A stretch of DNA of 64,000 nt from Euwallacea fornicatus (Eukaryota > Arthropoda > Insecta > Coleoptera > Curculionidae): NCBI RefSeq assembly GCF_040115645.1, contig NW_027096037.1:1-64000 (forward strand), written 5' to 3'. The translations under genes were made by a program, and so were the position numbers. Below, in pieces: positions 55,436 to 63,106 of this stretch. The notes beneath the pieces were generated by a model. It was not told where the DNA came from and searched no databases. It saw only the letters and a list, made by a program, of their open reading frames with translations. Within the stretch, counting starts at the first letter, position 1. Every line of letters starts with the position of its first letter.

Positions 55436-55450
55436 TTACCCACGCCTCAT
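55436..55450 (-). promoter_or_regulatory. Leader mini-uORF overlapping the env splice donor
   Basis: On the minus strand an ATG at 55450-55448 is followed by three codons and a TAA. The TAA lies inside a strong donor, GGGTAAGT, with GT at 55439-55438. In unspliced RNA the frame stops after four codons; in RNA spliced at this donor the stop is removed. The exon ends two bases into a codon, matching the one-base remainder at the env acceptor. The site is between the primer site and the gag start. Confidence 0.65.
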
Positions 55451-55609
55451 CCTTAGCAGAGGATAGTCGTTGGTCTCAGGCTCGATTTCTTTATCAGATT
55501 CTCGTTGCGGGTGCTTTTCGCTGCTTCCTGTTTTGGTTGTAGTGAACTTTTGGTAGTGTTTTCTTAATCGTGCAATTCGATTTTTTTTTTTTTAACACTT
55601 TTTCAAAAT

Positions 55610-55627
55610 ATCCTACCGACTGCGCCA
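55610..55627 (-). promoter_or_regulatory. Primer binding site for tRNA-Ser
   Basis: The minus strand reads TGGCGCAGTCGGTAGGAT, beginning with the last base of the 5' LTR. The plus strand here (ATCCTACCGACTGCGCCA) looks like the 3' end of an insect serine tRNA including CCA. Several Drosophila errantiviruses (17.6/297 group) are known to use tRNA-Ser. Confidence 0.85.
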
Positions 55628-55915
55628 GTTAAGTTTGAGGTTCAGCCAAACTATTTTTTAAAAATTTATTTTACAGGAAACAACACAAAATGTAACTAAC
55701 AATACGGTTACAAAAATTATGATTCCTAAATCTACGTTTTTCCCTATTTATATTAAAATATATGCTGACCATGCATAAGGCTTCCAGAACATTATGAACT
55801 TAATATTAAATCGCAATTAGGGGTAATACGTTTTCTAATCGCAAATTCTAGATGGTAGTAAACACTACGCAGTTTCTTATTATTTAATTATTAAGCAAAT
55901 TGTTGTGATATAACT
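55627..55915 (-). repeat. 5' LTR (right), with promoter
   Basis: The 289-bp repeat is identical by eye to the left LTR. On the minus strand it holds a TATA box, TATAAATA (55745-55752), so transcription should begin a few tens of bases further down towards 55720. The AATAAA at 55665-55670 is the copy whose counterpart in the other LTR ends the transcript. The ends are short inverted AGTTA/TAACT. Confidence 0.97.
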
Positions 55916-56188
55916 AGCGGAGAAAAGTCACTGAGAAATTTTAGTCAAGAAGAACTTAAATCTTTACCCATAGATTATCTAATACAATATGCAAATTCTT
56001 TCGAATTGTTGGATATTTGGGGAAAACTTCCAACGGAATATAAGACAAACTTTACCCTTCAAGTGAAGTTACCATGTTTTGTTCATTATAATCGACCAGA
56101 ATGGAGAACACATGTTGATGGACCCCCAGACTCTCAAGAAAAGTGTTATTTTTGTAATAAAGTATACACACATCATATTATTATTTAA
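55916..56188 (+). pseudogene. Small gene of unknown function disrupted by the LTR insertion
   Basis: An open frame of about 90 codons continues from the second codon of the start at 48346-48352. It is cut by the errantivirus, and no in-frame ATG follows early enough to restore most of it. The protein is not recognised. It has a short acidic N-terminal helix-like part, a WRTHVDGPP-like central segment and a CYFC pair near the C-terminus that could bind metal if dimerised. AATAAA follows at 56207-56212. As the leftmost frame of the Polinton it is probably an accessory gene. The break is a clean insertion with no other lesions visible. Confidence 0.6.
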
Positions 56189-56206
56189 CTATGTGTAAAG
56201 TGACTT

Positions 56207-56212
56207 AATAAA
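56207..56212 (+). terminator. Polyadenylation signal of the disrupted gene
   Basis: AATAAA lies 19 nt after the stop codon of the plus-strand frame ending at 56188. Confidence 0.5.
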
Positions 56213-56260
56213 CACTAGTGAATAATAAAGTGGATATTTATATTTTTAATCATATAACAA

Positions 56261-56282
56261 GTGTGTGTGTGTGTGTGTGTGT
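56261..56282. repeat. (GT)11 microsatellite
   Basis: Eleven uninterrupted GT dinucleotides lie in the AT-rich gap between the disrupted gene and the next minus-strand gene. I see no gene in 56189-56424. Confidence 0.97.
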
Positions 56283-56424
56283 CTTATTCAACGATGAATA
56301 TTAACATGGTGGTTTACCTGTTCTTCATGAATATATTCTTATAGGGGTTATTAAAATTTTCATTCGAATGTTTGATTCCGATTGTGATTAGGTAATAAAA
56401 AGGCAGTATTAAATAATATATGGT

Positions 56425-56706
56425 TTATTTAAATTTCATCCACCTTTCTCGCTCACTTAAAATAAACTGTTTTCTTAATTTTTTTGTTTTTCCTCTTATA
56501 GTTCGAATGATTGGATTGTTGAGAACATATAATTCTGGATTGTATGTTGGGGTTTCTTCTATGTCCCAGCTCTCATCAACTAAAGGGTTGGAAGTTGATT
56601 GACCATCCCGCTTCTCATCGTGTGATCGACTTGCCTCTACATCCTGGTTCACATCATTTACTTGGTTCGAAAGAGGTTCTTGAAACATCTCTGATTTGTT
56701 GTCCAT
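56425..56706 (-). CDS. Unrecognised 93-aa protein
   Basis: The frame encodes 93 residues, acidic and polar in the N-terminal half and strongly basic at the C-terminus (RGKTKKLRKQF near 70-80, then RERWMKFK). It lies 35 nt downstream of the 205-aa frame on the same strand, so both may share a transcript. The TAA stop is part of an AATAAA signal (56424-56429), which supports a real gene end. I tested a short intron joining it to the upstream frame (GTAAAC to AAACAG, 37 nt), but the reading frame does not fit. No family is recognised; an accessory Polinton protein is the simplest reading. Confidence 0.5.
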   Translation of the reverse strand: MDNKSEMFQEPLSNQVNDVNQDVEASRSHDEKRDGQSTSNPLVDESWDIEETPTYNPELYVLNNPIIRTIRGKTKKLRKQFILSERERWMKFK

Positions 56707-56741
56707 ATCTGTTTCACAAAAATAAAAGTTAAAAATTTTGT

Positions 56742-57359
56742 TTACAATTTTCTTTTGTTGATTTTTTCTCGAAGTGTTTCTTCTTCATTTATATTCGAAT
56801 AAAGTTCGATTAACTTTCTTTTTCTTATTTGTTGAAGCTTTATTAGTGTTTCAAGATCCTTTATTTTATCTTTGGTTGCATCCATGGATTGTTCGAGCAA
56901 AGTCAAACGTTTTTGATGTTTTTCCCAACGAGATGCTCTCGTGTCCTGCTGTTTTTTTTCATCCATTATAATTTCCTCTGGATTACTTTTTTCAAACACC
57001 CATTTTTGAGCTTCAGTGCTTTCATTACAACGTAAAGAATTATTTAAATTGCTTATGGCCTCTTCTATTTCATCCAATATTAGTGGTGATTGTGCAAGGT
57101 TTTGAATAGTTTTTGAATCATTAGAAGGATTTGTTGTACCTTCAGATAATATTTTGTGTAGCTCCTCTTCCTCCTCCTCCTTACCATCCAACTCATCTTC
57201 CACTAATATTGGTGAATTTGGAATTTGTTTTGCCCCCTGAAGAAGTGTCACAATTGGTTGTTGGTTGGATTTTTTTCCAATCACCACTTGATGATGTATA
57301 TTAGCTGGACCCTCTTCACATAGTGATTTTAAGAAATAAACGTTTGGTTTGCTACACAT
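56742..57359 (-). CDS. Unrecognised 205-aa acidic coiled-coil protein
   Basis: The frame encodes 205 residues. An acidic run (ELDGKEEEEEEL) lies near 55-66 and a long charged helix, probably a coiled coil, occupies about 145-200 (RWEKHQKRLTLLEQS onwards, heptad-like L/I spacing), ending in a basic tail. There is no signal peptide or membrane segment. It precedes the 93-aa frame by 35 nt. The ATG at 57359 follows an AT-rich stretch that may hold the promoter. I do not recognise the family; a virion-associated or scaffold role would be a guess. The length and lack of stops in AT-rich DNA argue for a real gene. Confidence 0.6.
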   Translation of the reverse strand: MCSKPNVYFLKSLCEEGPANIHHQVVIGKKSNQQPIVTLLQGAKQIPNSPILVEDELDGKEEEEEELHKILSEGTTNPSNDSKTIQNLAQSPLILDEIEEAISNLNNSLRCNESTEAQKWVFEKSNPEEIIMDEKKQQDTRASRWEKHQKRLTLLEQSMDATKDKIKDLETLIKLQQIRKRKLIELYSNINEEETLREKINKRKL

Positions 57360-57467
57360 GTTATAATAGAAGTATTAAATAAATTTTACACTTACTATGT
57401 TTGGTTGATGAAACTAAAATGATGAAGGAGTGCTCGATCCGATCGTATTTATTTCAGCACCGACATA

Positions 57468-59656
57468 TAAAAAATAATAAAAAACTTTATTTTTTAAAAG
57501 GAATAATATCTTATACCACCCCAAATAAGGTGTTTAACCAATTTTGGGTTTTTTAACTGCTTTTATGGTAATCACATGGGAACTTTTTGATATTAATTTT
57601 CTGTTTTTTGATTCAATAATAACGTAATAATCAAAAACTTTATTTTTTAAAAGAAATAATATCTTATACCATCCCAAATAAGGTGTTTAACCAATTTTGG
57701 GTTCTTTAATTGCTTTTATGGTAATCACATGGGAACTTTTTGATATTAATTTTCTGTTTTTTAATTCAATAATAACGTAATAATCAAAAACTTTATTTTT
57801 TAAAAGAAATAATATCTTATACCATCCCAAATAAGGTGTTTAACCAATTTTGGGTTCTGCAATTGCTTTTATGGTAATCACATGGGAACTTTTTGATATT
57901 AATTTTCTGTTTTTTAATTCAATAATAACGTAATAATCAAAAACTTTATTTTTTAAAAGGAATAATATCTTATACCATCCCAAATAAGGTGTTTAACCAA
58001 TTTTGGGTTCTTTAATTGCTTTTATGGTAATCACATGGGAACTTTTTGATATTAATTTTCTGTTTTTTAATTCAATAATAACGTAATAATCAAAAACTTT
58101 ATTTTTTAAAAGAAATAATATCTTATACCATCCCAAATAAGGTGTTTAACCAATTTTGGGTTCTGCAATTGCTTTTATGGTAATCACATGGGAACTTTTT
58201 GATATTAATTTTCTGTTTTTTAATTCAATAATAACGTAATAATCAAAAACTTTATTTTTTAAAAGAAATAATATCTTATACCATCCCAAATAAGGTGTTT
58301 AACCAATTTTGGGTTCTTTAATTGCTTTTATGGTAATCACATGGGAACTTTTTGATATTAATTTTCTGTTTTTTAATTCAATAATAACGTAATAATCAAA
58401 AACTTTATTTTTTAAAAGAAATAATATCTTATACCATCCCAAATAAGGTGTTTAACCAATTTTGGGTTCTTTAATTGCTTTTATGGTAATCACATGGGAA
58501 CTTTTTGATATTAATTTTCTGTTTTTTGATTCAATAATAACGTAATAATCAAAAACTTTATTTTTTAAAAGAAATAATATCTTATACCATCCCAAATAAG
58601 GTGTTTAACCAATTTTGGGTTTTTTAATTGCTTTTATGGTAATCACATGGGAACTTTTTGATATTAATTTTCTGTTTTTTGATTCAATAATAACGTAATA
58701 ATCAAAAACTTTATTTTTTAAAAGGAATAATATCTTATACCATCCCAAATAAGGTGTTTAACCAATTTTGGGTTCTTTAATTGCTTTTATGGTAATCACA
58801 TGGGAACTTTTTGATATTAATTTTCTGTTTTTTAATTCAATAATAACGTAATAATCAAAAACTTTATTTTTTAAAAGGAATAATATCTTATACCATCCCA
58901 AATAAGGTGTTTAACCAATTTTGGGTTCTGCAATTGCTTTTATGGTAATCACATGGGAACTTTTTGATATTAATTTTCTGTTTTTTGATTCAATAATAAC
59001 GTAATAATCAAAAACTTTATTTTTTAAAAGGAATAATATCTTATACCATCCCAAATAAGGTGTTTAACCAATTTTGGGTTCTTTAATTGCTTTTATGGTA
59101 ATCACATGGGAACTTTTTGATATTAATTTTCTGTTTTTTAATTCAATAATAACGTAATAATCAAAAACTTTATTTTTTAAAAGGAATAATATCTTATACC
59201 ATCCCAAATAAGGTGTTTAACCAATTTTGGGTTTTTTAATTGCTTTTATGGTAATCACATGGGAACTTTTTGATATTAATTTTCTGTTTTTTGCATTCAA
59301 TAATAACGTAATAATAAAAAACTTTATCTTTTAAAAGGAATAATATCTTATACCATCCCAAATAAGGTGTTTAACCAATTTTGGGTTCTTTAATTGCTTT
59401 TATGGTAATCACATGGGAACTTTTTGATATTAATTTTCTGTTTTTTAATTCAATAATAACGTAATAATCAAAAACTTTATTTTTTAAAAGGAATAATATC
59501 TTATACCATCCCAAATAAGGTGTTTAACCAATTTTGGGTTTTTTAATTGCTTTTATGGTAATCACATGGGAACTTTTTGATATTAATTTTCTGTTTTTTG
59601 CATTCAATAATAACGTAATAATAAAAAACTTTATCTTTTAAAAGGAATAATATCTT
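57468..59656. repeat. 153-bp tandem repeat array, about 14 copies
   Basis: A 153-bp unit is repeated about 14 times with only scattered single-base changes (TTCTTTAATTG, TTCTGCAATTG or TTTTTTAATTG; AAAAGG or AAAAGA). The marker TGGTAATCACATGGGAAC recurs at 57566, 57719, 57872 and so on to 59556. Two late units have an extra base (TTGCATTCAATAA), making 154 bp. The unit differs from the 175-bp satellite and from the 18-bp minisatellite. I see no gene in it. It separates the accessory genes on the left from the structural genes on the right. Confidence 0.97.
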
Positions 59657-59711
59657 ATTGAGATTCCATCACAATGACTTCCCCTATCTAAGTGATTATA
59701 GTTAACAAAAT

Positions 59712-60080
59712 ATGGTAATATCATTTGACAACATAATACGCTGCACGTATTACAGTATTTCAGTATCGATTAAGATGTGGTCAGCTTATGTTCAAGAAAA
59801 ACCAGCCTTTAATTTGGTTTCATCAATAGAAAACTTAGCCCAACATTTTAGAGATTTGGAGTTTGATGCAGATCATGAAGCCATATATGGAATGGAAAAA
59901 TTATATACATATGAAGAATGTAAAGAAATCGGTGAAAAATATCGAAACGCAGTACAAGCCTGTAATATGTTTTTGCATACATCTGATTTAAGAACCTTTT
60001 TAACAACGTTAGAAGATTTAGGATTAAAAGATTCTTTAGATGAAGTATTAAAGTTTATACCAAAAGAAACCAGGAAATGA
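59712..60080 (+). CDS. Unrecognised 101-122-aa protein, plus strand
   Basis: The frame opens at 59712, but the internal ATG at 59775 (MWSAYVQEK) is my preferred start because the preceding 21 residues look like translated leader. The product is an acidic, mostly helical protein of about 101 residues with a C-terminal part (DLRTFLTTLEDLGLKDSLDE) reminiscent of a helical bundle. It runs against the minus-strand cluster and converges with the 148-aa gene; an AATAAA at 60117-60122 serves it. No family is recognised. It is the only intact gene I would call on the plus strand in the structural region. Confidence 0.6.
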   Translation: MVISFDNIIRCTYYSISVSIKMWSAYVQEKPAFNLVSSIENLAQHFRDLEFDADHEAIYGMEKLYTYEECKEIGEKYRNAVQACNMFLHTSDLRTFLTTLEDLGLKDSLDEVLKFIPKETRK

Positions 60081-60116
60081 AGGATAAAATGTATAAAAGA
60101 TATTAAAGAATTATTA

Positions 60117-60133
60117 AATAAATTGGTTTTATT
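60117..60133. terminator. Paired convergent polyadenylation signals
   Basis: AATAAA for the plus-strand gene (60117-60122) and AATAAA for the minus-strand gene (60128-60133) lie only 5 bp apart between the two converging frames. The minus-strand signal overlaps the stop codon of the 148-aa gene (TGAATAAA). Confidence 0.65.
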
Positions 60134-60579
60134 CAAATATTTAAATAGTTTTCATATAAAAAATAAACATTAGATAATGCACAAATACATGTAGATTTAA
60201 TATGATACAAACATCTAGCTTCTGCATGTTGAATTTTCAATCCTTCTTCGAGTTCTAAAACCGGCTTGAATGAGTACTTTCTAACATAATCAGCTTTTTC
60301 CTTCCCCTTTACATACACATGATTTGCTTTTTCTGTTAAACTTCTTATTATCTTGGAAAACTCATGAATGGGGGTATATCCTTGATCCCATGGAAGCCGA
60401 TGGTGATTCCTCATTAACCAAACCGCTTGTTTATAGCACTCAGGTGATAGGAGAGATATTTTGTGTGGTGGTTTAAAAATATAGTGACATATTTTTTCTC
60501 CATCGTAGGCCGCTAGTTCTTTGGGAATAAATTTATTTTCCACTAAAAACCCTTGCACATCAATCACCAATACTTTCAT
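60133..60579 (-). CDS. Conserved Polinton-associated 148-aa protein, possibly RNase H-fold
   Basis: The N-terminus, MKVLVIDVQGF followed by FIPKELAAYDG and HYIFKPP, then WLMRNHHRLPWDQG, VYVKGKEKADYV and a terminal CALSNVYFLY, matches from memory a pattern common in insect proteins that accompany Polinton-like elements. A beta strand ending in an aspartate (D7) at the start of the chain is compatible with an RNase H or DEDD-exonuclease fold, but the usual DxE is DVQ here, so catalysis is uncertain. It is the last gene of the structural module, and its ATG overlaps the preceding short frame's stop as ATGA. Its own stop lies in an AATAAA signal. Function is inferred, not shown. Confidence 0.7.
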   Translation of the reverse strand: MKVLVIDVQGFLVENKFIPKELAAYDGEKICHYIFKPPHKISLLSPECYKQAVWLMRNHHRLPWDQGYTPIHEFSKIIRSLTEKANHVYVKGKEKADYVRKYSFKPVLELEEGLKIQHAEARCLYHIKSTCICALSNVYFLYENYLNI

Positions 60580-60758
60580 ACTTTTAATTCTTCAAACTTT
60601 TTAAACATTGTTTTTTTGTTGGTATAGTTTTTAATTTGTTGCTTTAATTTTTGTAAATTTTCTATGTAAATAGACAAATTCACTTTGAATTCTGAAAACA
60701 TTTTGATATGTATTGCGGAATTATCCTCCATTTTATAGCTGTTAGCAAGCATGCCCAT
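60576..60758 (-). CDS. Short 50-60-aa helical ORF upstream of the 148-aa gene
   Basis: The frame could start at the first ATG (60758) or at M10 (MEDNSA). The product is a small lysine-rich helix (IENLQKLKQQIKNY) ending KKFEELKV. Its stop overlaps the start of the 148-aa gene by ATGA, which suggests translational coupling and argues for coding, but nothing else supports it. A degenerate copy of its C-terminus seems to lie upstream near 60810-60860. No family is recognised. Confidence 0.4.
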   Translation of the reverse strand: MGMLANSYKMEDNSAIHIKMFSEFKVNLSIYIENLQKLKQQIKNYTNKKTMFKKFEELKV

Positions 60759-61027
60759 TAAAGTTCTTTAACACTTTTTGTTATCTTTACATCTTCGAAT
60801 ATTCAAAACTGTCATCACATTTTTAATTGTTCAAACTTTAGGAAAGTAGATTTCATGATAGAATATTCTCTAATCCAACATTTAAGATTTCATGGATTTT
60901 CTAAAAAGGATTCAAGTCTATTTACCAAAATGCTCAAAATGACTTGTAGTATTTTTATAAACAATCTTTCAATTAAACCCAATATTTTTTCTAATACCTA
61001 ATATACATAGTCATTTGTGGTGGGAAT
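60759..61027. other. AT-rich intergenic gap between capsid gene and short ORF
   Basis: No convincing gene is seen. On the minus strand around 60810-60880 there is a 24-codon open remnant whose end (KFEQLKM, stop) resembles the end of the following short frame (KFEELKV, stop), possibly a decayed tandem copy. Confidence 0.4.
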
Positions 61028-62248
61028 TTAAAGCTGTTTTACAATTTTTGTAAGTGGATTGTAACTAAATATTTTGTCATGAATAATGAGACAATAGGCC
61101 GTCGTTTTATCAGACATTTTTTCTGCAGTTTCAAATTCCACTCTCATAGTGACTGGTCCAGTTTGAAGTAAATCTCTTTGATGGGTGCAATTGATATAAA
61201 CAAGGGGTGCTTTATCTTTGAATTCTGATGGAGTGAAAATCGATTCTTGTGTGTTATTATAGTAAACCTGACGAAATTCAGAAAACATTTCATACAGCGT
61301 TGCAAATTTATTGTTTTTAAAATCCAGTTGCAAATCACCATACGGATATCTTTCAGAATTTAAATAGACATTTACATTTCGTAGGTCACAGTGATCAAAT
61401 TTGCTCATATCCTTTTTAAGATTGTCTCTTTTATCTTTTTGAAATGCAAGTATAACATGGCGAGGAGTTTCAATTTTGGTTGATGTCTTTACCGGCCAAT
61501 TATGTCTGGTGGTTTCTAATAACTCCGGATATTCAACTAATTCCCAACTTCGAAAAGTTAGTAGGATGTCAATATTTTTGTCAATAATTTTTGTAAGTGC
61601 TAATTCCTGTGGAATTGCTACTGTCAAGTGTGGAACTCTCCAACAGAGTTTTGTTATCGTAAGTCTCGGTTTTTCTGTAGATTCTGCTGTTTGCACCAAT
61701 GCATTGGAATCGTCGTTGGCTCTAACTAGAATTAATTCTTGATGTGAATTTAAAATTATTTTCTTGTAATCTTCAAAGAAACCAGAGTACATCTTGAGAG
61801 GAATACATAAAGAAACATTTCCATTAGAGTCTACCATAATGATTTTTTCTTTTTTTTCCGCTGGATACCATCCAGCATTTTGAAGCTTAACGCTTTCATT
61901 TAAATTATATGATAAATAACCTTTCATGGTTGATGTTATACCAATATCTCGCACTGAGTCAATTGTCACTCCATTTAAAACATATCTCAACTCTTTGAAT
62001 AAAAACGCAGCGGCATTATTTATCAAGTATGTATTTGTAAGTGGCATACCATCCTCTTTAGTAACCTTTAATTCGAGGTAAAGTTCACTTTTGCATGGTA
62101 AAGGATATTTCCCGGTTTGTTGTAAAGATATTCTAATTTCATCATTCAACCCCAATTTAGTGGGATTGAATGGTTCAAAAGAGAGCACTTCCCAACTCAA
62201 AATTGAATCATCAATAAGAACTTTTTCTTGAACGTTTATATGTTCCAT
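61028..62248 (-). CDS. Major capsid protein, double jelly-roll type
   Basis: The 406-residue protein matches the layout and motifs of Polinton/adintovirus major capsid proteins, which trimerise to form the hexon-like shell units. I see SFEPFNPTKLGLNDEIRI (23-40) near the start, an early strand pair with YLINNAAAFLFKELRYVLNG (74-93), WRVPHLTV in the middle, marking the second barrel, and PLVYINCTHQ (348-357) followed by GPVTMRVEFE near the end. There is no signal peptide or membrane segment, as expected for a cytoplasmic or nuclear virion component. The frame is intact. It follows the penton and small basic frames and overlaps the latter by 38 nt. Identification is by motif memory; a structure prediction would confirm two jelly rolls. 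Confidence 0.82.
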   Translation of the reverse strand: MEHINVQEKVLIDDSILSWEVLSFEPFNPTKLGLNDEIRISLQQTGKYPLPCKSELYLELKVTKEDGMPLTNTYLINNAAAFLFKELRYVLNGVTIDSVRDIGITSTMKGYLSYNLNESVKLQNAGWYPAEKKEKIIMVDSNGNVSLCIPLKMYSGFFEDYKKIILNSHQELILVRANDDSNALVQTAESTEKPRLTITKLCWRVPHLTVAIPQELALTKIIDKNIDILLTFRSWELVEYPELLETTRHNWPVKTSTKIETPRHVILAFQKDKRDNLKKDMSKFDHCDLRNVNVYLNSERYPYGDLQLDFKNNKFATLYEMFSEFRQVYYNNTQESIFTPSEFKDKAPLVYINCTHQRDLLQTGPVTMRVEFETAEKMSDKTTAYCLIIHDKIFSYNPLTKIVKQL

Positions 62249-62405
62249 TTTTTAATGTAAATCCCAGGGAAATAAGAAACCGTTTATTCAAAGGTGTTAA
62301 CCCTCTTGTGTATTTTTTTGTACTATCAGAGTTTTGTTGTTTACCGAGGATATTAAGCGTTCTGCCAAAATCTAGGTTTGGTGTTCTATTATACAAAATT
62401 ACCAT
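62211..62405 (-). CDS. Small basic 64-aa ORF between penton and capsid genes
   Basis: The frame starts at an ATG that overlaps the penton stop codon region (GGATGGTAA) and ends inside the capsid gene. The product is basic (about a dozen K/R), with LNKRFLISLGFTLKNG in the C-terminal half and no hydrophobic helix long enough for a membrane. Tight overlaps on both sides and a position inside a conserved morphogenesis cluster favour a real minor virion protein, but I do not recognise the family, and a chance frame is possible. Confidence 0.5.
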   Translation of the reverse strand: MVILYNRTPNLDFGRTLNILGKQQNSDSTKKYTRGLTPLNKRFLISLGFTLKNGTYKRSRKSSY

Positions 62406-63085
62406 CCCGAGTCCAAGCGTTTAAGATGAAGTCTTAACGTCACGGATTCTTCTTGAAAATTAATCAAATTACCTTCTTGATCAACTAGTTTTACAGTTAT
62501 TTTATCTATAATATTCACAATTACGGGAAAATAAATGACATTCTGGGGAGTTTCAATTATTTTAAAACCGGGTGGTACACTGGGAAAAAACTGATGTATT
62601 ACATGAACTGGTGTACCATTTAAAAAAGACCCTTCAGCTATACTGCAATCGATATTTATAGCATTTACCTTAAAAATGTTTGCGGGGCGATCAGACACTG
62701 CCAAAGTATTAGCTGGTATAACCTTATACTCGAACCCCAAAAGTTTTGCTATAGTTCCTTCTTCAAATTTAACGTCTGCAGATGAAATAAGATGTGTTTT
62801 AAGAGTGTTGTTGTTTGCAGTTAACTCAAGTGTCGTATTTTCTTCAATTTCTTTTTTTAAATATTTAGAAATATCTTCTATTTCATAGCAACCCGGTGGT
62901 ATTGTAATATACTCTCCACCAATAATAAACAAATTAGATCCTTTCTCAACATTTGGAATTGAGTTGAATGTTTCAAAATTGACTAAACCGATTACGTATT
63001 CGAAATTGTCATCAAGATGTATAGGAGGATTAAATTTCGCAGTGAGTGTTGAAGACTTACCATTAAGAACAAAACTATAAGACAT
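62399..63085 (-). CDS. Penton-like minor capsid protein, single jelly-roll
   Basis: The 228-residue protein begins MSYSFVLNGKSSTLTAKFNPPI and continues with FEYVIGLVNFETFNSIPNV, IPPGCYEIEDISKYL and a LLGFEY segment. This pattern fits the vertex (penton) proteins that accompany double jelly-roll capsids in insect Polintons. It is rich in beta-prone segments and lacks signal or membrane sequences. It lies between the protease (30 nt gap) and the small basic frame (overlapping). The frame is intact. Role: pentamers at capsid vertices. Family assignment is from recalled motifs and context. Confidence 0.78.
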   Translation of the reverse strand: MSYSFVLNGKSSTLTAKFNPPIHLDDNFEYVIGLVNFETFNSIPNVEKGSNLFIIGGEYITIPPGCYEIEDISKYLKKEIEENTTLELTANNNTLKTHLISSADVKFEEGTIAKLLGFEYKVIPANTLAVSDRPANIFKVNAINIDCSIAEGSFLNGTPVHVIHQFFPSVPPGFKIIETPQNVIYFPVIVNIIDKITVKLVDQEGNLINFQEESVTLRLHLKRLDSGW

Positions 63086-63106
63086 GTCTTGTCAATACTG
63101 AAATTA

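Larger units (their letters stand above)
48353..55915 (-). mobile_element. Complete errantivirus-type (Ty3/gypsy) endogenous retrovirus
   Basis: The element is 7563 bp, bounded by 289-bp direct repeats starting AGTTAAG and ending ATATAACT, and flanked by AGCG duplications. On the minus strand it has, in order, a 5' LTR with TATA box, a tRNA-Ser primer site, a leader with a short upstream frame and splice donor, gag, pol (protease, reverse transcriptase, RNase H, integrase), env and a purine tract. All three large frames are open. Gag without a zinc knuckle, the tRNA-Ser primer, the AGTTA/TAACT ends and an F-protein-like Env all fit insect errantiviruses. No difference between the LTRs is visible by eye, so the insertion is very young and may represent a recently active family. 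Confidence 0.96.

Noticed and set aside
56706..56744. A 37-nt intron (GTAAAC to AAACAG) joining the 205-aa and 93-aa frames
   Set aside because: The junction does not carry the reading frame into the second frame, and the intron would be unusually short.
56420..56971. Plus-strand frames at 56420, 56544 and 56774
   Set aside because: They overlap the two minus-strand frames and have no supporting signal; the minus-strand frames end at or near polyadenylation signals.
59873..60136. Minus-strand 87-codon frame opposite the plus-strand gene
   Set aside because: It is antisense to a better supported frame and would overlap the shared polyadenylation region.
61144..61742. Frames at 61144-61341 (minus) and 61476-61742 (plus), and 62676-62888 (plus)
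   Set aside because: They lie within the capsid and penton genes in other frames and show no family resemblance.
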